NCBI GenBank assembly: GCA_021613375.1
Contig: CM038725.1
Coordinates: forward strand, 11,550,589-11,614,588
DNA: 64,000 bases
Direction of reading: 5' to 3'
Source: Megaleporinus macrocephalus
Taxonomy: Eukaryota; Chordata; Actinopteri; Characiformes; Anostomidae
Shown here: in pieces, positions 34,729-46,284 of the stretch
Layout of the letters: each line of letters begins with the position of its first letter
Numbering within the stretch: the first letter of the stretch is position 1
Program-made: the position numbers and the translations under genes
The notes under the pieces: generated by a model
Seen by the model: the letters and a program-made list of their open reading frames with translations, nothing else
Database searches by the model: none
Told to the model about the DNA's origin: nothing

Positions 34729-34849
34729 GTTTCAGCTTTTAAAGATGATGGTGACAGTTTTGGTGTCTACCAGGCCATGCCTGTTGTTAGGAGTCCCATT
34801 TTCTGTGTACTCCTAATGCAAGCAAATTATATTGTAGAACCAGATATTG

Positions 34850-34924
34850 TTGGTAAACCGCAGCTGCAGCAGGTTTCTTTTAAGATTGGATGGATGGAAG
34901 AGTTAATGTTGCAGTAGAGTGCAT
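34850..34924 (+). repeat. Duplicated module B, copy 1
   Basis: Matches 36206-36293 (TGTTGGT, AACCGCAG, GGATGGAAGAGTTAA, GAGTGCATA). It abuts the left edge of the minisatellite. Confidence 0.8.
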
Positions 34925-35942
34925 ATGACTGGTAGTGTACTAAAATGTTTGACTGGTAGTGTACTAAAACGTTTGGCTGGTAGTGTACTAAAACGTTTGA
35001 CTGGTAGTGTACTAAAACGTTTGACTGGTAGTGTACTAAAACGTTTGACTGGTAGTGTTCTAAAACGTTTGAGTGGTAGTGTACTAAAACGTTTGACTGG
35101 TAGTGTTCTAAAACATTTGGCTGGTAGTGTACTAAAACATTTGGCTGGTAGTGTACTAAAACGTTTGGCTTGTAGTGTATAAAACGTTTGACTGGTAGTG
35201 TATCTAAAATGTTTTACTGGTAGTGTTCTAAAACGTTTGACTGGTAGTGTACTAAAACGTTTGACTGGTAGTGTACTAAAACGCTTGGCTGGTAGTGTTC
35301 TAAAACGTTTGGCTGGTAGTGTATAAAACGTTTGACTGGTAGTGTATCTAAAATGTTTGGCTGGTAGTGTATAAAACGTTTGACTGGTAGTGTACTAAAA
35401 CGTTTGGCTGGTAGTGTATAAAACGTTTGACTGGTAGTGTACTAAAACGTTTGGCTGGTAGTGTATAAAACGTTTGACTGGTAGTGTACTAAAACGTTGG
35501 GCTGGTAGTGTATAAAATGTTTGGCTGGTAGTGTACTAAAACGTTTGGCTGGTAGTGTATAAAATGTTTGGCTGGTAGTGTACTAAAACATTTGGCTGGT
35601 AGTGTATAAAATGTTTGGCTGGTAGTGTACTAAAACGTTTCGCTGGCAGTGATCTAAAATGTTTGGTTGGTAGTGTACTAAAACGTTTGGCTGGTAGTGA
35701 TCTAAAATGTTTGGTTGGTAGTGTACTAAAACGTTTGGCTGGTAGTGTACTAAAACGTTTGGCTGGTAGTGATCTAAAACGTTTGGCTGGTAGTGTACTA
35801 AAACGTTTGGCTGGTAGTGATCTAAAATGTTTGGTTGGTAGTGTACTAAAACTTTTGGCTGGTAGTGTACTAAAACGTTTGGCTGGTAGTGTTCTAAAAC
35901 ATTTGGCTTGTAGTGTATTAAAACTTTTGACCGGTAGTGTAT
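34925..35942. repeat. 24-bp minisatellite derived from a Tc1-type terminal repeat
   Basis: About 43 units of GACTGGTAGTGTACTAAAAC plus GTTT, with 22-23 bp variants. The unit reproduces the right end of the GGACACACC-type Tc1 elements (for example ACCTTTGACTGGCAGTGTAT at 17187-17206). Because 24 is divisible by 3, artefactual frames with an 8-residue repeat (GSVLKRLT) appear. Confidence 0.93.
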
Positions 35943-35954
35943 GTTCATGTTGGT

Positions 35955-36293
35955 ACAGTGTAGATTTTAGAGATTAATGTAAAAGCATAGACTAATATGC
36001 CTCATTTACAAGCCGCAGGAAGAAATTTCTTTTGAAAACCCACTTAAGCTGCTTTCAAAGAAATTCTGACATTCACTGAACCATTCTTTTTTGGAATTTT
36101 GGTATCACTTTAGAATAAGACTAACTTTTAAAACTTTTAAAATAAGTTTATTAATTGTTATTTATTATTCCTGAACACATTAAAATCATTATTTAGCAGT
36201 TACAGCAGATTGTGTTGGTTAACCGCAGTTGCAACTGGTTTGTTTTAAAATTGGGCGGATGGAAGAGTTAAAGTGGCAGCTGAGTGCATACAA
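35955..36293 (+). repeat. Joined duplicated modules C'-A'-B'
   Basis: 35955-35980 equals 32231-32256, 35972-36205 matches 33410-33640, and 36206-36293 matches 34850-34924. The modules are contiguous here, but their partners are spread over 2.7 kb to the left. Confidence 0.8.
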
Positions 36294-36399
36294 TGAAAGA
36301 GTGGACAAATCAAATACTGATAGATTTTATATAATACTTAGTGTTGATGCTTCAGTGGCACTTTCTGTAAAATTGAAGTATCTTGTTGTCGTTAAACTT

Positions 36400-36490
36400 A
36401 CAAATTAATAACTTGCACTCAAGGCGGATTTGACTGGAAATGAAAAAAAGCAAAAAAGTGGTCTCTGACTTTTGCACAGTACTGGTAATA
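36400..36490. mobile_element. Right end of a Tc1-type element
   Basis: AATAACTTGCA...GGATTTGACTGGAAATGAAA and the end GTGGTCTCTGACTTTTGCAC match 32725-32806. CA-rich sequence follows to about 36562. Confidence 0.65.
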
Positions 36491-36589
36491 CACACACACA
36501 TACACAAACACACTTGCACACACAGGCAGAGGCACACATGTGCACCCACACACACACAAACATGCTCCCAAGTGAAATGGCCAGGGCAA

Positions 36590-36960
36590 TCTAGCACTTA
36601 GATCAATGAATTAAGTCTGAAATCATATTAGATGATTGTATTACTCTCCAGCAGTAACCCATTTACTGCCAGATCCTTTCTCCTTGTGAGAAAACACGGG
36701 GTATGAACCTTACCTGACAGAATGGGGCCACGGAGCCACCCAGGGAATTAAGGTGTTGCTCAAATGCAATTTTATAATTACACACTTCCTTTGTTGTCGG
36801 CATATTAGATGAAATCTAGCAGCAATCACTGTAACTGTAGCACTAAAACCATAAAATATGCTCGCATAGAGTTCACTTCTTTCCTTTTTTTCTTCTTCTT
36901 TTTGTTTGATGTGGTCCAACAATTACATACATGTGAGCGCTTTGCTAAAATCTCTGGGAC
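36590..36960. promoter_or_regulatory. Candidate CNE
   Basis: Repeat-free block with AGATCAATGAATTAAGTC, AGGGAATTAAGGTG, GCAATTTTATAATTACACAC and TTCCTTTGTTGTC (SOX-like). Short frames only. Confidence 0.42.
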
Positions 36961-37108
36961 AAAAGCCAATGTTCAAAGAATGCATTGTGTCACTGCGGCG
37001 GTGAAGGTTTTGTGCTGTAGGTTTGAAGCGAGTGCAGTTGGGGCCAAGTCAAAATCTTTTATATTGGTTGTTATTTTTCTTTGGACTTACTACAGTGTCC
37101 TTATCTGT

Positions 37109-37194
37109 CCTAACCCTAACCGTAACCCTAACCGTAACCCTAACCTTAACCCTAACCATAATCCTAACCCTAACCCTAACGGTTACCCTAACCT
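37109..37194 (+). repeat. Interstitial telomeric repeat (CCCTAA)n
   Basis: About 14 hexamers of CCCTAA with variants (ACCGTA, ACCTTA, ACCATA). It is internal to the window and flanked by unrelated unique DNA, so it is interstitial. Confidence 0.9.
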
Positions 37195-37357
37195 TGAACT
37201 ACTTGAAACCATCACTTTCAAGACTACAGTAAAGAAGAAAAATAAAGTGAGCATGCGAGTAACATTTTAAATTGGCTTCTTGGCTATATCGATTGAGATA
37301 CTTTGTTCTTTTGGGTTTGGGGTCTTGGCCAGTGACGAACACGGTAAAAGAAGGTCA

Positions 37358-37914
37358 CACTGTAAAAGTGCTTTGTTGGTACAACTTGTTCAAATTACTT
37401 CATGTGGTAAAAAGCAGTTAAGCTAGTTTTAGTCCACTCTAGACACTATGATCTGTGATTGTAGAGCTACAACGTACAGCTGTATAGTAAGTGGAGCTGA
37501 TAAAATGGAAAACGAGTGTAGATCTAAGAAAGTGCTCAGTAATGATATTTCACCAGGGACAAGAGATCATTTTTATAGACAAATGGGTTACAAAGAAGAG
37601 ATTGTAATTGTAAAACTTTTAAGGCGTAATCATAAGCCAACTATACTTCTATTTAGCTTTTTGGATAATATCTTTAGCAAGCAAGGGTTGTCAGTTTTAG
37701 GCCAGATTCATCAGCCATAGCACCCTGTAAACCTAAAGGAAATTACTTTATGTGGTAACAAATAATTAAACTAATTTTATTTAACTCAAAAAATAACTTG
37801 GACTGAAATATTCATTCATTGGAACTACATGTTTAGGTTGAGTAAAACTAGCTCAATTGATTGTTACCACATAAAGTAATTGGTTTAGGTTGTACCAATG
37901 AAGCACTTTTTACA

Positions 37915-37916
<2 letters not shown>
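37358..37916. mobile_element. CACTGTAAAAAG-family element, both ends present
   Basis: Left CACTGTAAAAGTGCTTTG plus TTGGTACAAC pairs with right GTTGTACCAATGAAGCAC plus TTTTTACAGT. Inner GTGGTAACAAATAATTAAAC and GATTGTTACCACATAAAG form a second inverted pair. A 90-codon frame at 37448-37720 has no recognised domain. The right end runs straight into a (TA)n array. Confidence 0.75.

Positions 37917-38006
<90 letters not shown>
37916..38006. repeat. (TA)n microsatellite
   Basis: About 45 TA units starting exactly at the right terminus of the preceding element. Confidence 0.97.
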
Positions 38007-38010
<4 letters not shown>

Positions 38011-38379
38011 ACTCCAGTTATGTGATGTGATTTGATGATTCATTGTCCACAAAATGAACAAGGATTCCATCCAACATTTGGATCAAATTTAAGCAAGTAC
38101 GAACAAAGACATGCTTCCCCTCGCAGTACCGCATGGACATGATGGCAATTTTTCACTGCAAATGTAAGGACATGAGTAGGTGTCTTTCAGTACAAAGAGA
38201 ATATGAGCAAGACATATGGATACTGCAGCATTGCTGTTGGCTGAGACATTCTTTGGACGTGTGATATTTCACACTTGTACAAGTGCACAGATTTTATCCT
38301 CTTAGGCCAGACGTTGACAGAATACCTCTAATGTTTGACAATGAGAGATTTGGAAGATATGAAACACACTTTATTGAAC

Positions 38380-38381
<2 letters not shown>
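38007..38381. other. Unassigned noncoding sequence
   Basis: No recognised feature. Confidence 0.4.

Positions 38382-38410
<29 letters not shown>
38382..38410. repeat. (TG)n microsatellite
   Basis: About 14 TG units, followed by CACGTGTGG. Confidence 0.95.
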
Positions 38411-38617
38411 CACGTGTGGTTGTGTCTATTGAAAAGGAAGTAAATCCCCTACAAGTTCGCTGTCCAAAGTTAAAGTGTCTGTCTCGGGTGTCATAGTTAC
38501 GTCACTGATGTCTATCATTAATTGTATGTGTTAAAACTATTTAGTGTATGATGGTAAACAGCAGCTTCTTCAGTGATGCCAGAACTGTCCTGTCCCCTCC
38601 CGGTCCTTATCTTCACA

Positions 38618-38858
38618 AAGTCATTGTCCAAAGGAAAACACGTATCTCTATTTTTGATGATTTTCATCTTTCTGTATCATCTGAACACGACAGCTGCTCT
38701 TTATATCCCGTGAAAGTTTCACGATAAATGAACCAATAAAAATGCTACAAATTCACTCTGAATAAACTTCTTTACATTGACTTACATTGAAATTAAAGAA
38801 TGTTTTTGGACTCTGCTGTAAAGTTACTATTTCTTGTTTTTCTTTGGACGCTGACAAT
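38618..38858 (-). mobile_element. MITE, TCGCTGTCC family
   Basis: Left TCATTGTCCAAAGGAAAACA, right TTTTTCTTTGGACGCTGACA, about 241 bp. The interior (CATCTGAACACGACAGCTGC, TGTAAAGTTACT) is inverted relative to the 13905 copy. Confidence 0.83.
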
Positions 38859-39885
38859 ATCCTACATGGTCATAAGTCTCATTTTTTCATCTTTGAGTTG
38901 AAACCAACACCCTCTATACATCTTTAGTGTGGGCTATGACAAGGCCAGTGTTGATGCAATTTTAAGTTAATATCTTAAAAATACTCATTTTCTTAAAATA
39001 TTGACTTTAAAGAAGTTGAAGAAACAATTACTTATTATCTCAAGACTTTGTGCTCAAATGACCATAGATGGAATTCTGTCATACTATGTACAACGTATGA
39101 GCTTAATATGGTAAGTAGCTATTTCAGTATAATAAGTCATTTGTTTGACAAAATTGAGTTCGTCATTAAAAAAGTAAGTCATTATTACAACATAGTAAGG
39201 GTTTAAAATCTTAAGTAACAGATCATTATTTTGATACTCTAAGCCAAAATTTAAACATACAGCTGCCAAAAGTTTCTCCTAGGCCTGGCAGGAATGGGTT
39301 TCCATGGAAAAGTAATAATAGGTGTGAGTTGAAATGTCTTTGTTGACTGCTTTATTTTGTTATTAGAGCTGACTCTTCTAGTGTATATGGAGTTGCGTTA
39401 GATAAACATCTTCACTTAGCTGATAATATAATATTAATAATCATTTATTGTCGGTGCTATTCATTGTGCTTTGAAAAAAATAAATAAAATGACAAACTTA
39501 AAAGCTCAGTTTTCTGGTACAGTATGGTTTGTGTGATATATACTGATATAGTCTATTAAACTAAAAAAAATAAGTATATTAAACTCCATGTATAATTTGG
39601 TAAACTTGACTTCAGAACTTTACTATATAATTTGAGGCAACGAGTTACTTCTAATATTTTAAGTCCACTTAACTTATCAGGGTGGGTGTAATGTCAGCTT
39701 AATGAAGTGTATAGCTTCTAGGTAAGCTCATCTATATGAAAGCTAGCAGCCATGTTTCCCTCTACATGTTGCACAGGAAAGGCACGAGGCTGATTTCCTA
39801 CCTTGGTTCACGTTCATCAGATAATTTATTATATTTTTCTGTAATGAGAAATGTATCCTAGCATGTATATGTAGTCTTTATCAGG
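38859..39885. other. AT-rich noncoding sequence
   Basis: No gene or known family seen. Confidence 0.45.
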
Positions 39886-39889
39886 TCAC

Positions 39890-40700
39890 CTATTAATTTT
39901 TTTTCCCGTTCTCTATAATGAGAGAAAGTATTCTGGATTGATTGTATATAGTGTGGCTAAAATTACAAATGAAGACAAATAAATCCTGCTCACCTACCTG
40001 TACACCTCGCAATCCTTCAAAACTCTCAGCAGCCAGACGAGGTAGGCACTCACTACCCACGGCGTGCAGGTCAGATTATTTCTGTTTCATTAAAGTCAGC
40101 AAATTAAATATCAGGGCCAGAACAGGAGCTGCGTACTCTCTTAATTATGTCTAATAAATCTGGCTCCTAATTGCCTCCGGGGAGAGGAGGGACTGCTGGG
40201 TAATGGAGGGACTGGAGTAGCACTTTAGGATTTGTTATTCTACCTTCATAGATTAAGCAGGCAGACTAAATGTGGGCGATTGTCAAGGCGTTCGCCGTGT
40301 TTGTTTATGTCCTCGTTGCTGGAGGGGACTGGCGTTCTAATGAAGAGCTGGCGAATGCATGCTAATTGGACATGTTTGCTTAGCGCGGGAGCGCGATGCC
40401 GCCGCCGTCTACCTTGCCTCGGCGGTAGGGGCTTGTGAGTATTTTTGACTGCGGACGCTAAAAGAAATTGAGACGCTGCTTCGTTATAGGAGTGTCCAGC
40501 TCTGATGCGTTCGCGGACGATAATAGCGTCGTTGGACGGAGACATTCGGACAGGTTAATTAGGCCAACTTAAAGATGACTCCGTCTGCTTCGGCGCATGT
40601 CACATCCGTGGAGTCATTAGATATTAATAAATGTTTAATGCCCGTATTGCTCTTTTCCACCTTTCTACTCAGACTGTCATGTTAGATTAAATAACCAACT
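39890..40700. promoter_or_regulatory. Strong candidate CNE / enhancer block
   Basis: About 800 bp free of repeats, GC-balanced and CpG-retaining. It includes CAGCAAATTAAATATCAGGG near 40098, CTCTTAATTATGTCTAATAA near 40137, CCTAATTGCC near 40166, GCATGCTAATTGGAC near 40357 and CAGGTTAATTAGGCC near 40550. Frames of 68-99 codons on both strands carry no domain. It probably contains two neighbouring elements. Confidence 0.52.
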
Positions 40701-41407
40701 GTCCAGCTATTTCGGTTTCCAATGGCCATGTCGTCCCTGTTTCCTTACCTTGCTTTCCACGTACAATATCAGGTATTCCATGAAGTATGTCATATGCTGG
40801 CGTTACTTGAAATAGTGTATGTCAATCCAGTCCAGCTTTTTGTCGTACACGATTGTCAATAAAAGTTTGCAGTATAATCTAAACATTGTACATTAGATCG
40901 AGGTACCAGTCAAAACACAGTTGGGTTAGACTTTATTTGATGAACAGGCATACGTTTAATAAGAGATTCCACAGAATTTTTGCAGCATTATATCATTAAG
41001 ATCTAAACAAAGACAGAGTGGACTGATGTGAAAGTTAATGAGTCATAACTGGTCACAGTACTGCTAATTAGAACCAGATGTCACAGTTGTACATAGAATA
41101 TAAAAGCTGAACTGGACTGCCTATGTAGTAGTGTAGTATATTACTGCCTTATATGTAGCAGGCTAGAGTTCAGTTCTCTGCCCAGACAAGCTCACTGTTG
41201 CCCTGTGCCAGACTTCTAACATCACATTTACCTACAGCTGTGACTAAACAGTACATTATCCTAGACATAGAAAAATACATTAAACAGAAAACTTATATAT
41301 GTTGGATTTACCATAAAACCATCTATAAATACTGCAAAGAAATTAAATTAGCATATCACTGATCTCCAAAAACCTACCTTTAATGTAAGTCTATGGAACC
41401 AAATTTA
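40701..41407. other. Unassigned noncoding sequence
   Basis: Ordinary sequence with no recognised feature. Confidence 0.45.
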
Positions 41408-42108
41408 TAATCGTGTTCAAAACTGAACTGAAATACATTATTGATAACCAAATCTATTTTGGTTATCTGTATGTTACTGGAGTAATTTTTTTAGCTGACT
41501 CTTTACTTCTACTCCTTACATTTACACTCCATTATCTGTACTTTCTACTCCTTACATTTTAAACATAGTCTTGTTACTCCTATTTCATTTTAACTTGTTT
41601 TCATTCATGTATATTTACATTCCAGTAAAGGTTATTGATAACATGCCTTTAAAGTTTGACTTTTTGTACCATAACAGTACTTAAAGACAACTAGTCATCA
41701 TATCTTCTGCTCCATGAAACACATGTTAATGCTCAGTAGTACACAGATATGCTTCTTTAATATATTTACATTGTACTAAACTACATTTATTTTCAATGGG
41801 CGTATATGAGGCTGAAACAGGAAGCCTAGCGCATCCCAAATGTATCAACATTAACATTTTAATTTAACATTATAGTCATTATGGCTTTTAGAAGAATGGG
41901 GTTTTTGGGAAGGTGGGCTAGTGGACTATAGATCTCTGTGGTGCAACCTAAGCTTTTGTCCATAATGCCATTTTTGAAAGCAGTACTTTTACTCTTTTAC
42001 TGGAGTAAAAGGCTTGAGTTGATACTTCAACTTCTACAGAAGTATTTTTAAACCCTAGTATCTATACTTCTACCTGAGTACTGAATGTGAATACTTTTGA
42101 CACCTTTG
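41408..42108 (-). mobile_element. Tol2-like non-autonomous hAT element, inverted copy
   Basis: The right end TTTTGACACCTTTG is the inverted CAAAGGTGTCAAAA terminus of the element at 7310-8036, and the whole interior aligns in reverse. The left terminus is eroded, so its boundary is approximate. Only about 1.5 units of the 36-bp internal repeat are present (41505-41560). Confidence 0.8.
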
Positions 42109-42753
42109 ACCACCATAAAGAAATTTGAGTTCGTTTGCTTTTTTGAAAAGACGCTTATCTCCTCAAACTACTCTCTGAATCAGTTATACATCGCCCTGTT
42201 GTTATATGCAAATATTCAGAAATATGCTTGAAATTTGTTGCAAAGACAAGGAAACTGTGAAATGATGCATATGTATGAATTTGGGAGCAGATTAGTTTGT
42301 AGCATTTTACTGTAGGGCTGTATTAATGCATGTAGGGTACTTATATACTGTACATTGTTTCTTACAACTGATATAAACCTCCATAATTAGTCATAACGGT
42401 TTATTTCAATTACGTTTATAAAGGCTGCTTTTGTCAACACCTGTGTAAAGTGATTTCACTACAGACAATAGATTGTGTCATAGGTTTCTGGTAAAATGAC
42501 ATTGCACATTATAACAATGGACTTTGTAGCTTAGAGTATACCACAGTGACATGCTGCTGACATAATGCTGGCATAACCGTCATATCATCCAAGACAATGA
42601 CACAACCCAATATCAGAAAAATCAGCGTTATCTGACAGTGATGTTATGTGAACTTCACATCAAAGTAGGTTTGATTGCAGCTCATGCTAAATATATATTC
42701 ATGCACTTGTACGTAGGATTATGTCAGTTGCATTTTTGTATTTGTGTCAGCTG

Positions 42754-42807
<54 letters not shown>

Positions 42808-43439
42808 TATGAATAAGTCCTCTGGCCTACAACATGTTGATGTTCAGTGGCTCCAAATCCAAGATGCCCAACATAACCACAAAACACTGGCTATTCCCTT
42901 TTCTCTTAGATTTTCCATTAAGAGGTTTGTAGCTGCTTACTACTGTTCCGCTAAAACAATCTATCTTCCTGTGTCCACTTGTGAGTCAACCGCTTAGTTC
43001 CTTATCTGAAAGGACTCTACGGTTCTGTATTTTGACTCATCAGGCCGCGGGCTTTTGTATACCCTCGTCTACGCACACATTTTCATGCCAGGGGTTGTGC
43101 GTAGTCAGACAGAGAAGTACCTGCTCTCTGAAGTTGTAAAATGGGATGTATTAGTAGTAGTTACTCATGGGTGTCTGCTAAATGAATCACAATAGTTGCA
43201 GACATAAGACGGGGGCATCGTGCGCAAAGGATGGTTGTGCAGTTGTCGACCAAGAGCTGGTCTTCAGTTCAGCGTGTACAGATCAGATGTAAAGACTTGC
43301 AAATAGCTTATCAACTGCTTTCACTCTAAATTATTGAGACATGTTGTTAAAAATCACTAAAAGTAGCAGATTGATTTGATTTTCTGAAAAATCCCGCTGC
43401 ACGTAGGTTGCCATTGTTGTAACTACTGATGTGCAGTAG
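42109..43439. other. Unassigned sequence with a (TA)n array
   Basis: A (TA)n array of about 24 units lies at 42755-42802. The part 42940-43130 is slightly GC-richer and could be a small CNE. Nothing else recognised. Confidence 0.45.
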
Positions 43440-44047
43440 TGACGTCAAATGGTTGCAGTAATCGGCCGTCGCGCTTGAGCACAGCTAGCCAGCAAGACAT
43501 GGCTACTGTTCAGCCTTTGCAGTTTGAGCTAGAACTCAATATTTCTGACTTCAGCAGCGACAACACACACCAAGTTAGTCAAAATGAAGACGAACAGAGA
43601 GCCGTGGAGGCGAGTGGGACACAGTGCTGGTGCATTTTCACGTTTCTTTGCCTTGTTCTCGCTCCATAAGCTGGAGCTTTTGGACTTCCTGTGTGGGAAA
43701 ACCGTGACCATTGCATTGTGTTTTAGCCTAACCTTAAAACCAACAGCAACCGTCAAGTCTATAACCAGTGGTGGTCTACTGAAGGACTCAAACGCATTGG
43801 GACTGAAGTGAGGAGAGCAGAGCGGGGGTCTTTGGGTAGCTGTGTTGGTCCACACGCTGCTTCACAAACTATTCTTCTTTTTAATTTTTGGGAAAGCTGT
43901 TTAGACTAATATCAGTCTTCCCACTGCCTTTCACTGAAACAACATCAACAACACAATATACATGGTTTTCTTTAAGCTAGGTTAGTAACTAACATTCACT
44001 CCTTCCAACCGCACTCAAGTTTAGCACTCTGCAACCATTTGACGTCA
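43440..44047. mobile_element. 608-bp element with perfect 19-bp inverted ends
   Basis: TGACGTCAAATGGTTGCAG at 43440-43458 is exactly inverted at 44029-44047. The interior is GC-balanced and has a 76-codon plus-strand frame (43439-43669) and a 108-codon minus frame, neither with a domain I can assign. No clear target duplication. The ends include a CRE-like TGACGTCA. Confidence 0.75.
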
Positions 44048-44530
44048 TCTACCCAGCAGGCATTGCGCGTGTCCATATGTTAAATATTTAGAATAAAAGT
44101 GTTAATTTATACATAAATTTGCTACTTTTTGTGATTTTTTTTGCAACACGTCTTATCAATTTAGAGTCATTACAGCCGGGGTTCCCTTTAACATTGCATT
44201 CAGCAACAACAGCAGGAGATGTATATGATTTGGGCAGTGATATATGGATCTTCAGTTTAACTCTTAATCACACAGGGGTATCTTCATAGTTGTATCAGAA
44301 CATTTTAGTTTATTACTATACGTGTAAACAACTACAGATGTGCATTTATAAACATATGACTGTAAGTACACTTCCTCTGATTATCTGTTGTAATAACAAC
44401 CTCCCTCTGATTTAGCTAGATGTAGTAGTGTGCATGTATTGTAAAACGGTGACATATTCTGGTTTTAGTTTTAGTACTTACACAGCAACAGCAGATTGCA
44501 AACAGCAGAACAGCAAATTTTATTATCTTA
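44048..44530. other. Unassigned noncoding sequence
   Basis: No recognised feature. Confidence 0.45.
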
Positions 44531-44533
44531 TGT

Positions 44534-44950
44534 TCACTACTGTGCAAAAGTTTTAGGCACCTAAGCTCATCATTTAAATTCCTTTTATCTTAGCCATCAG
44601 TGTGTTGCCACCAGTATGAACACCAGATATTATAAGAACTGATGTAAATAAACATAAATACAATACAAAATAAAACACAAATATCTTATTTTGAAAGAAG
44701 TAGATAATATTTTGTGCACCAGTTTTAAGAACAAAGTTTTAGACAACTCCCCAGACATTGGATGAATGTATTTAGTTTCTTCAGCAGCAAGCTTAATGAA
44801 ATACTGAGCAGTCAAAGCAGGTATTAGATGAGAACTGTAAATAATACTGGGTCCACAAGGAAAATAAAACCACTTCCTACAGTATTAATACTGTTTGAAT
44901 ATTTAAAAAAAAATACTATAAAGTGTTTTGATGAGCAAATTAAATCTTCC
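44534..44950 (+). mobile_element. Tc1-type element, GTGCAAAAG family, right end lost
   Basis: Left end CTACTGTGCAAAAGTTTTAG plus GCACC, then AGCAGGTATTAGATGAGAAC. The interior matches 51720-52412 and 17530-18068. Confidence 0.75.
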
Positions 44951-45502
44951 TGAAATATTCCTCTCTGTAATAAATGTTTTTTAATATCCTAAGTATATTT
45001 AAATATTGTGAAATTGGTATTGATGTATGCAATTTAATCACAGTACAAGTTACACTATAAATAAGAAGACTATTGCTGGCTAGTTATGTGAGCAATGTGA
45101 ATTGAGTTTCAAGCTACATTAAAGAATGCTGCCTCATTCCTCCTAACGTAACAGACGGACACATCTGATACAACCTATCAAGAGCTTCTGGAAATGGTAG
45201 TTAACTGGAGCAGGGGTGGAAGGTTGTGGTTGAAGCTAGACCATGCAGGAAGGTAGAACCATAGGGCCAGGGTTGGTGACCATGGTGCTACAATTAGCTA
45301 AATGTTGGGAATGTTGGAACTCCCTGTAATTTAATTTTATTGTAAGTCAATACATACCTCTAGTTACTGTCTTGTTGGGCGAAAAAAGTGAACAGCAGTC
45401 TTTTTACGTGTGTACTTATAAAAAATATGTTATTACAGCTATCAGGACATATGTGTGTATTTACATAAGCTGATACACATGTTGCATTGATTGTTAATGT
45501 GT

Positions 45503-45504
<2 letters not shown>

Positions 45505-45582
<78 letters not shown>
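45505..45582. repeat. (TA)n microsatellite
   Basis: About 39 TA units. The preceding 44951-45504 has no recognised feature. Confidence 0.97.
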
Positions 45583-45584
<2 letters not shown>

Positions 45585-45589
45585 ATCTG

Positions 45590-46210
45590 GAAGCACCCTG
45601 TGAGTGATTCGCCACAACTGGTTCTAAGAAAGTTTTCAAAGTAAGAGTTCCATCTCAGATTCACAGAAGCAGCACTGTCGTTTGGAGACTTCCTAATTCC
45701 GAGGAAGTTTCGAATCAGGACACAGTAGAGTACTAAGAGTTTCTTCTGTGCCATTAATTCAACTTTTTTCATTTCCTCCAAAAAGTCATGGGTCTTTTGG
45801 GCCTATTTACCCGTTCTGTGGAGTCCAATGAGTGAAAAGGCTTTTTATGAGTTCAACCAGCTACATCAGGCCAAACTGCCCCTCATCGGAGGCCATGAAA
45901 CAGCAGGATGGGAAAGAAGAGAGATTTTTTGGTAAATCCACGGAGTCGACTTTCGAAAACCAGTGGGAAGTTGTTCTGTGCCATAAAATGTTTCTTTCAT
46001 TTTGTGGTTGCCTAAGGACCAATTGAGAAACACCTTTTTAATATTTTTGCCCTTTTTGTTTTCTTCAGGTCTCATCACTGCAATGCTGAGCACTTTTTAT
46101 TGGGGGAATCGCTCGAGAGCTGAAAGCTATGCTAGTACTCATAAGAAAAATGCAAGAACTTTATTATTTAGCACAGAACAAAGCCCCTAGTCTTCACTCA
46201 GCGGTCTGTG
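45590..46210. other. Repeat-free block, possible weak CNE
   Basis: Balanced composition with frames of 62-75 codons on both strands and no domain. TTCTTCAGGT near 46064 resembles a splice acceptor, but no supporting exon is seen. Low-confidence regulatory candidate. Confidence 0.28.
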
Positions 46211-46284
46211 TTTTTAAGGTTATTTTGCAAAAATCACATTAAAAAAACGTGATAGATAAGTAAATCATACCTTCAAAGGGCAAA

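Noticed and set aside
34925..35942. CRISPR-like array
   Set aside because: Units are contiguous tandem repeats with no unique spacers, the surrounding DNA is eukaryotic and no cas genes are present. The same applies to 19673-21780.
34919..35977. Frames with GSVLKRLT-type octapeptide repeats on both strands
   Set aside because: Produced by the 24-bp minisatellite; the unit length is divisible by three, so frames stay open by chance.
37109..37194. A true chromosome end
   Set aside because: Only about 86 bp, degenerate, and followed by 27 kb of ordinary sequence.
37448..37720. 90-codon frame inside the CACTGTAAAAAG element as a transposase fragment
   Set aside because: No recognisable motif, and other copies of the family lack this segment.
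30841..38070. Several ~60-codon frames with Ile-Tyr repeats
   Set aside because: They are (TA)n microsatellites translated.
41455..41480. miR-9-like TTGGTTATCTGTATG
   Set aside because: It lies at the eroded end of the inverted Tol2-like element, has mismatches in the mature sequence and lacks the partner arm.
46064..46080. Splice acceptor TTCTTCAGGT
   Set aside because: A weak single site without a downstream coding-like exon.
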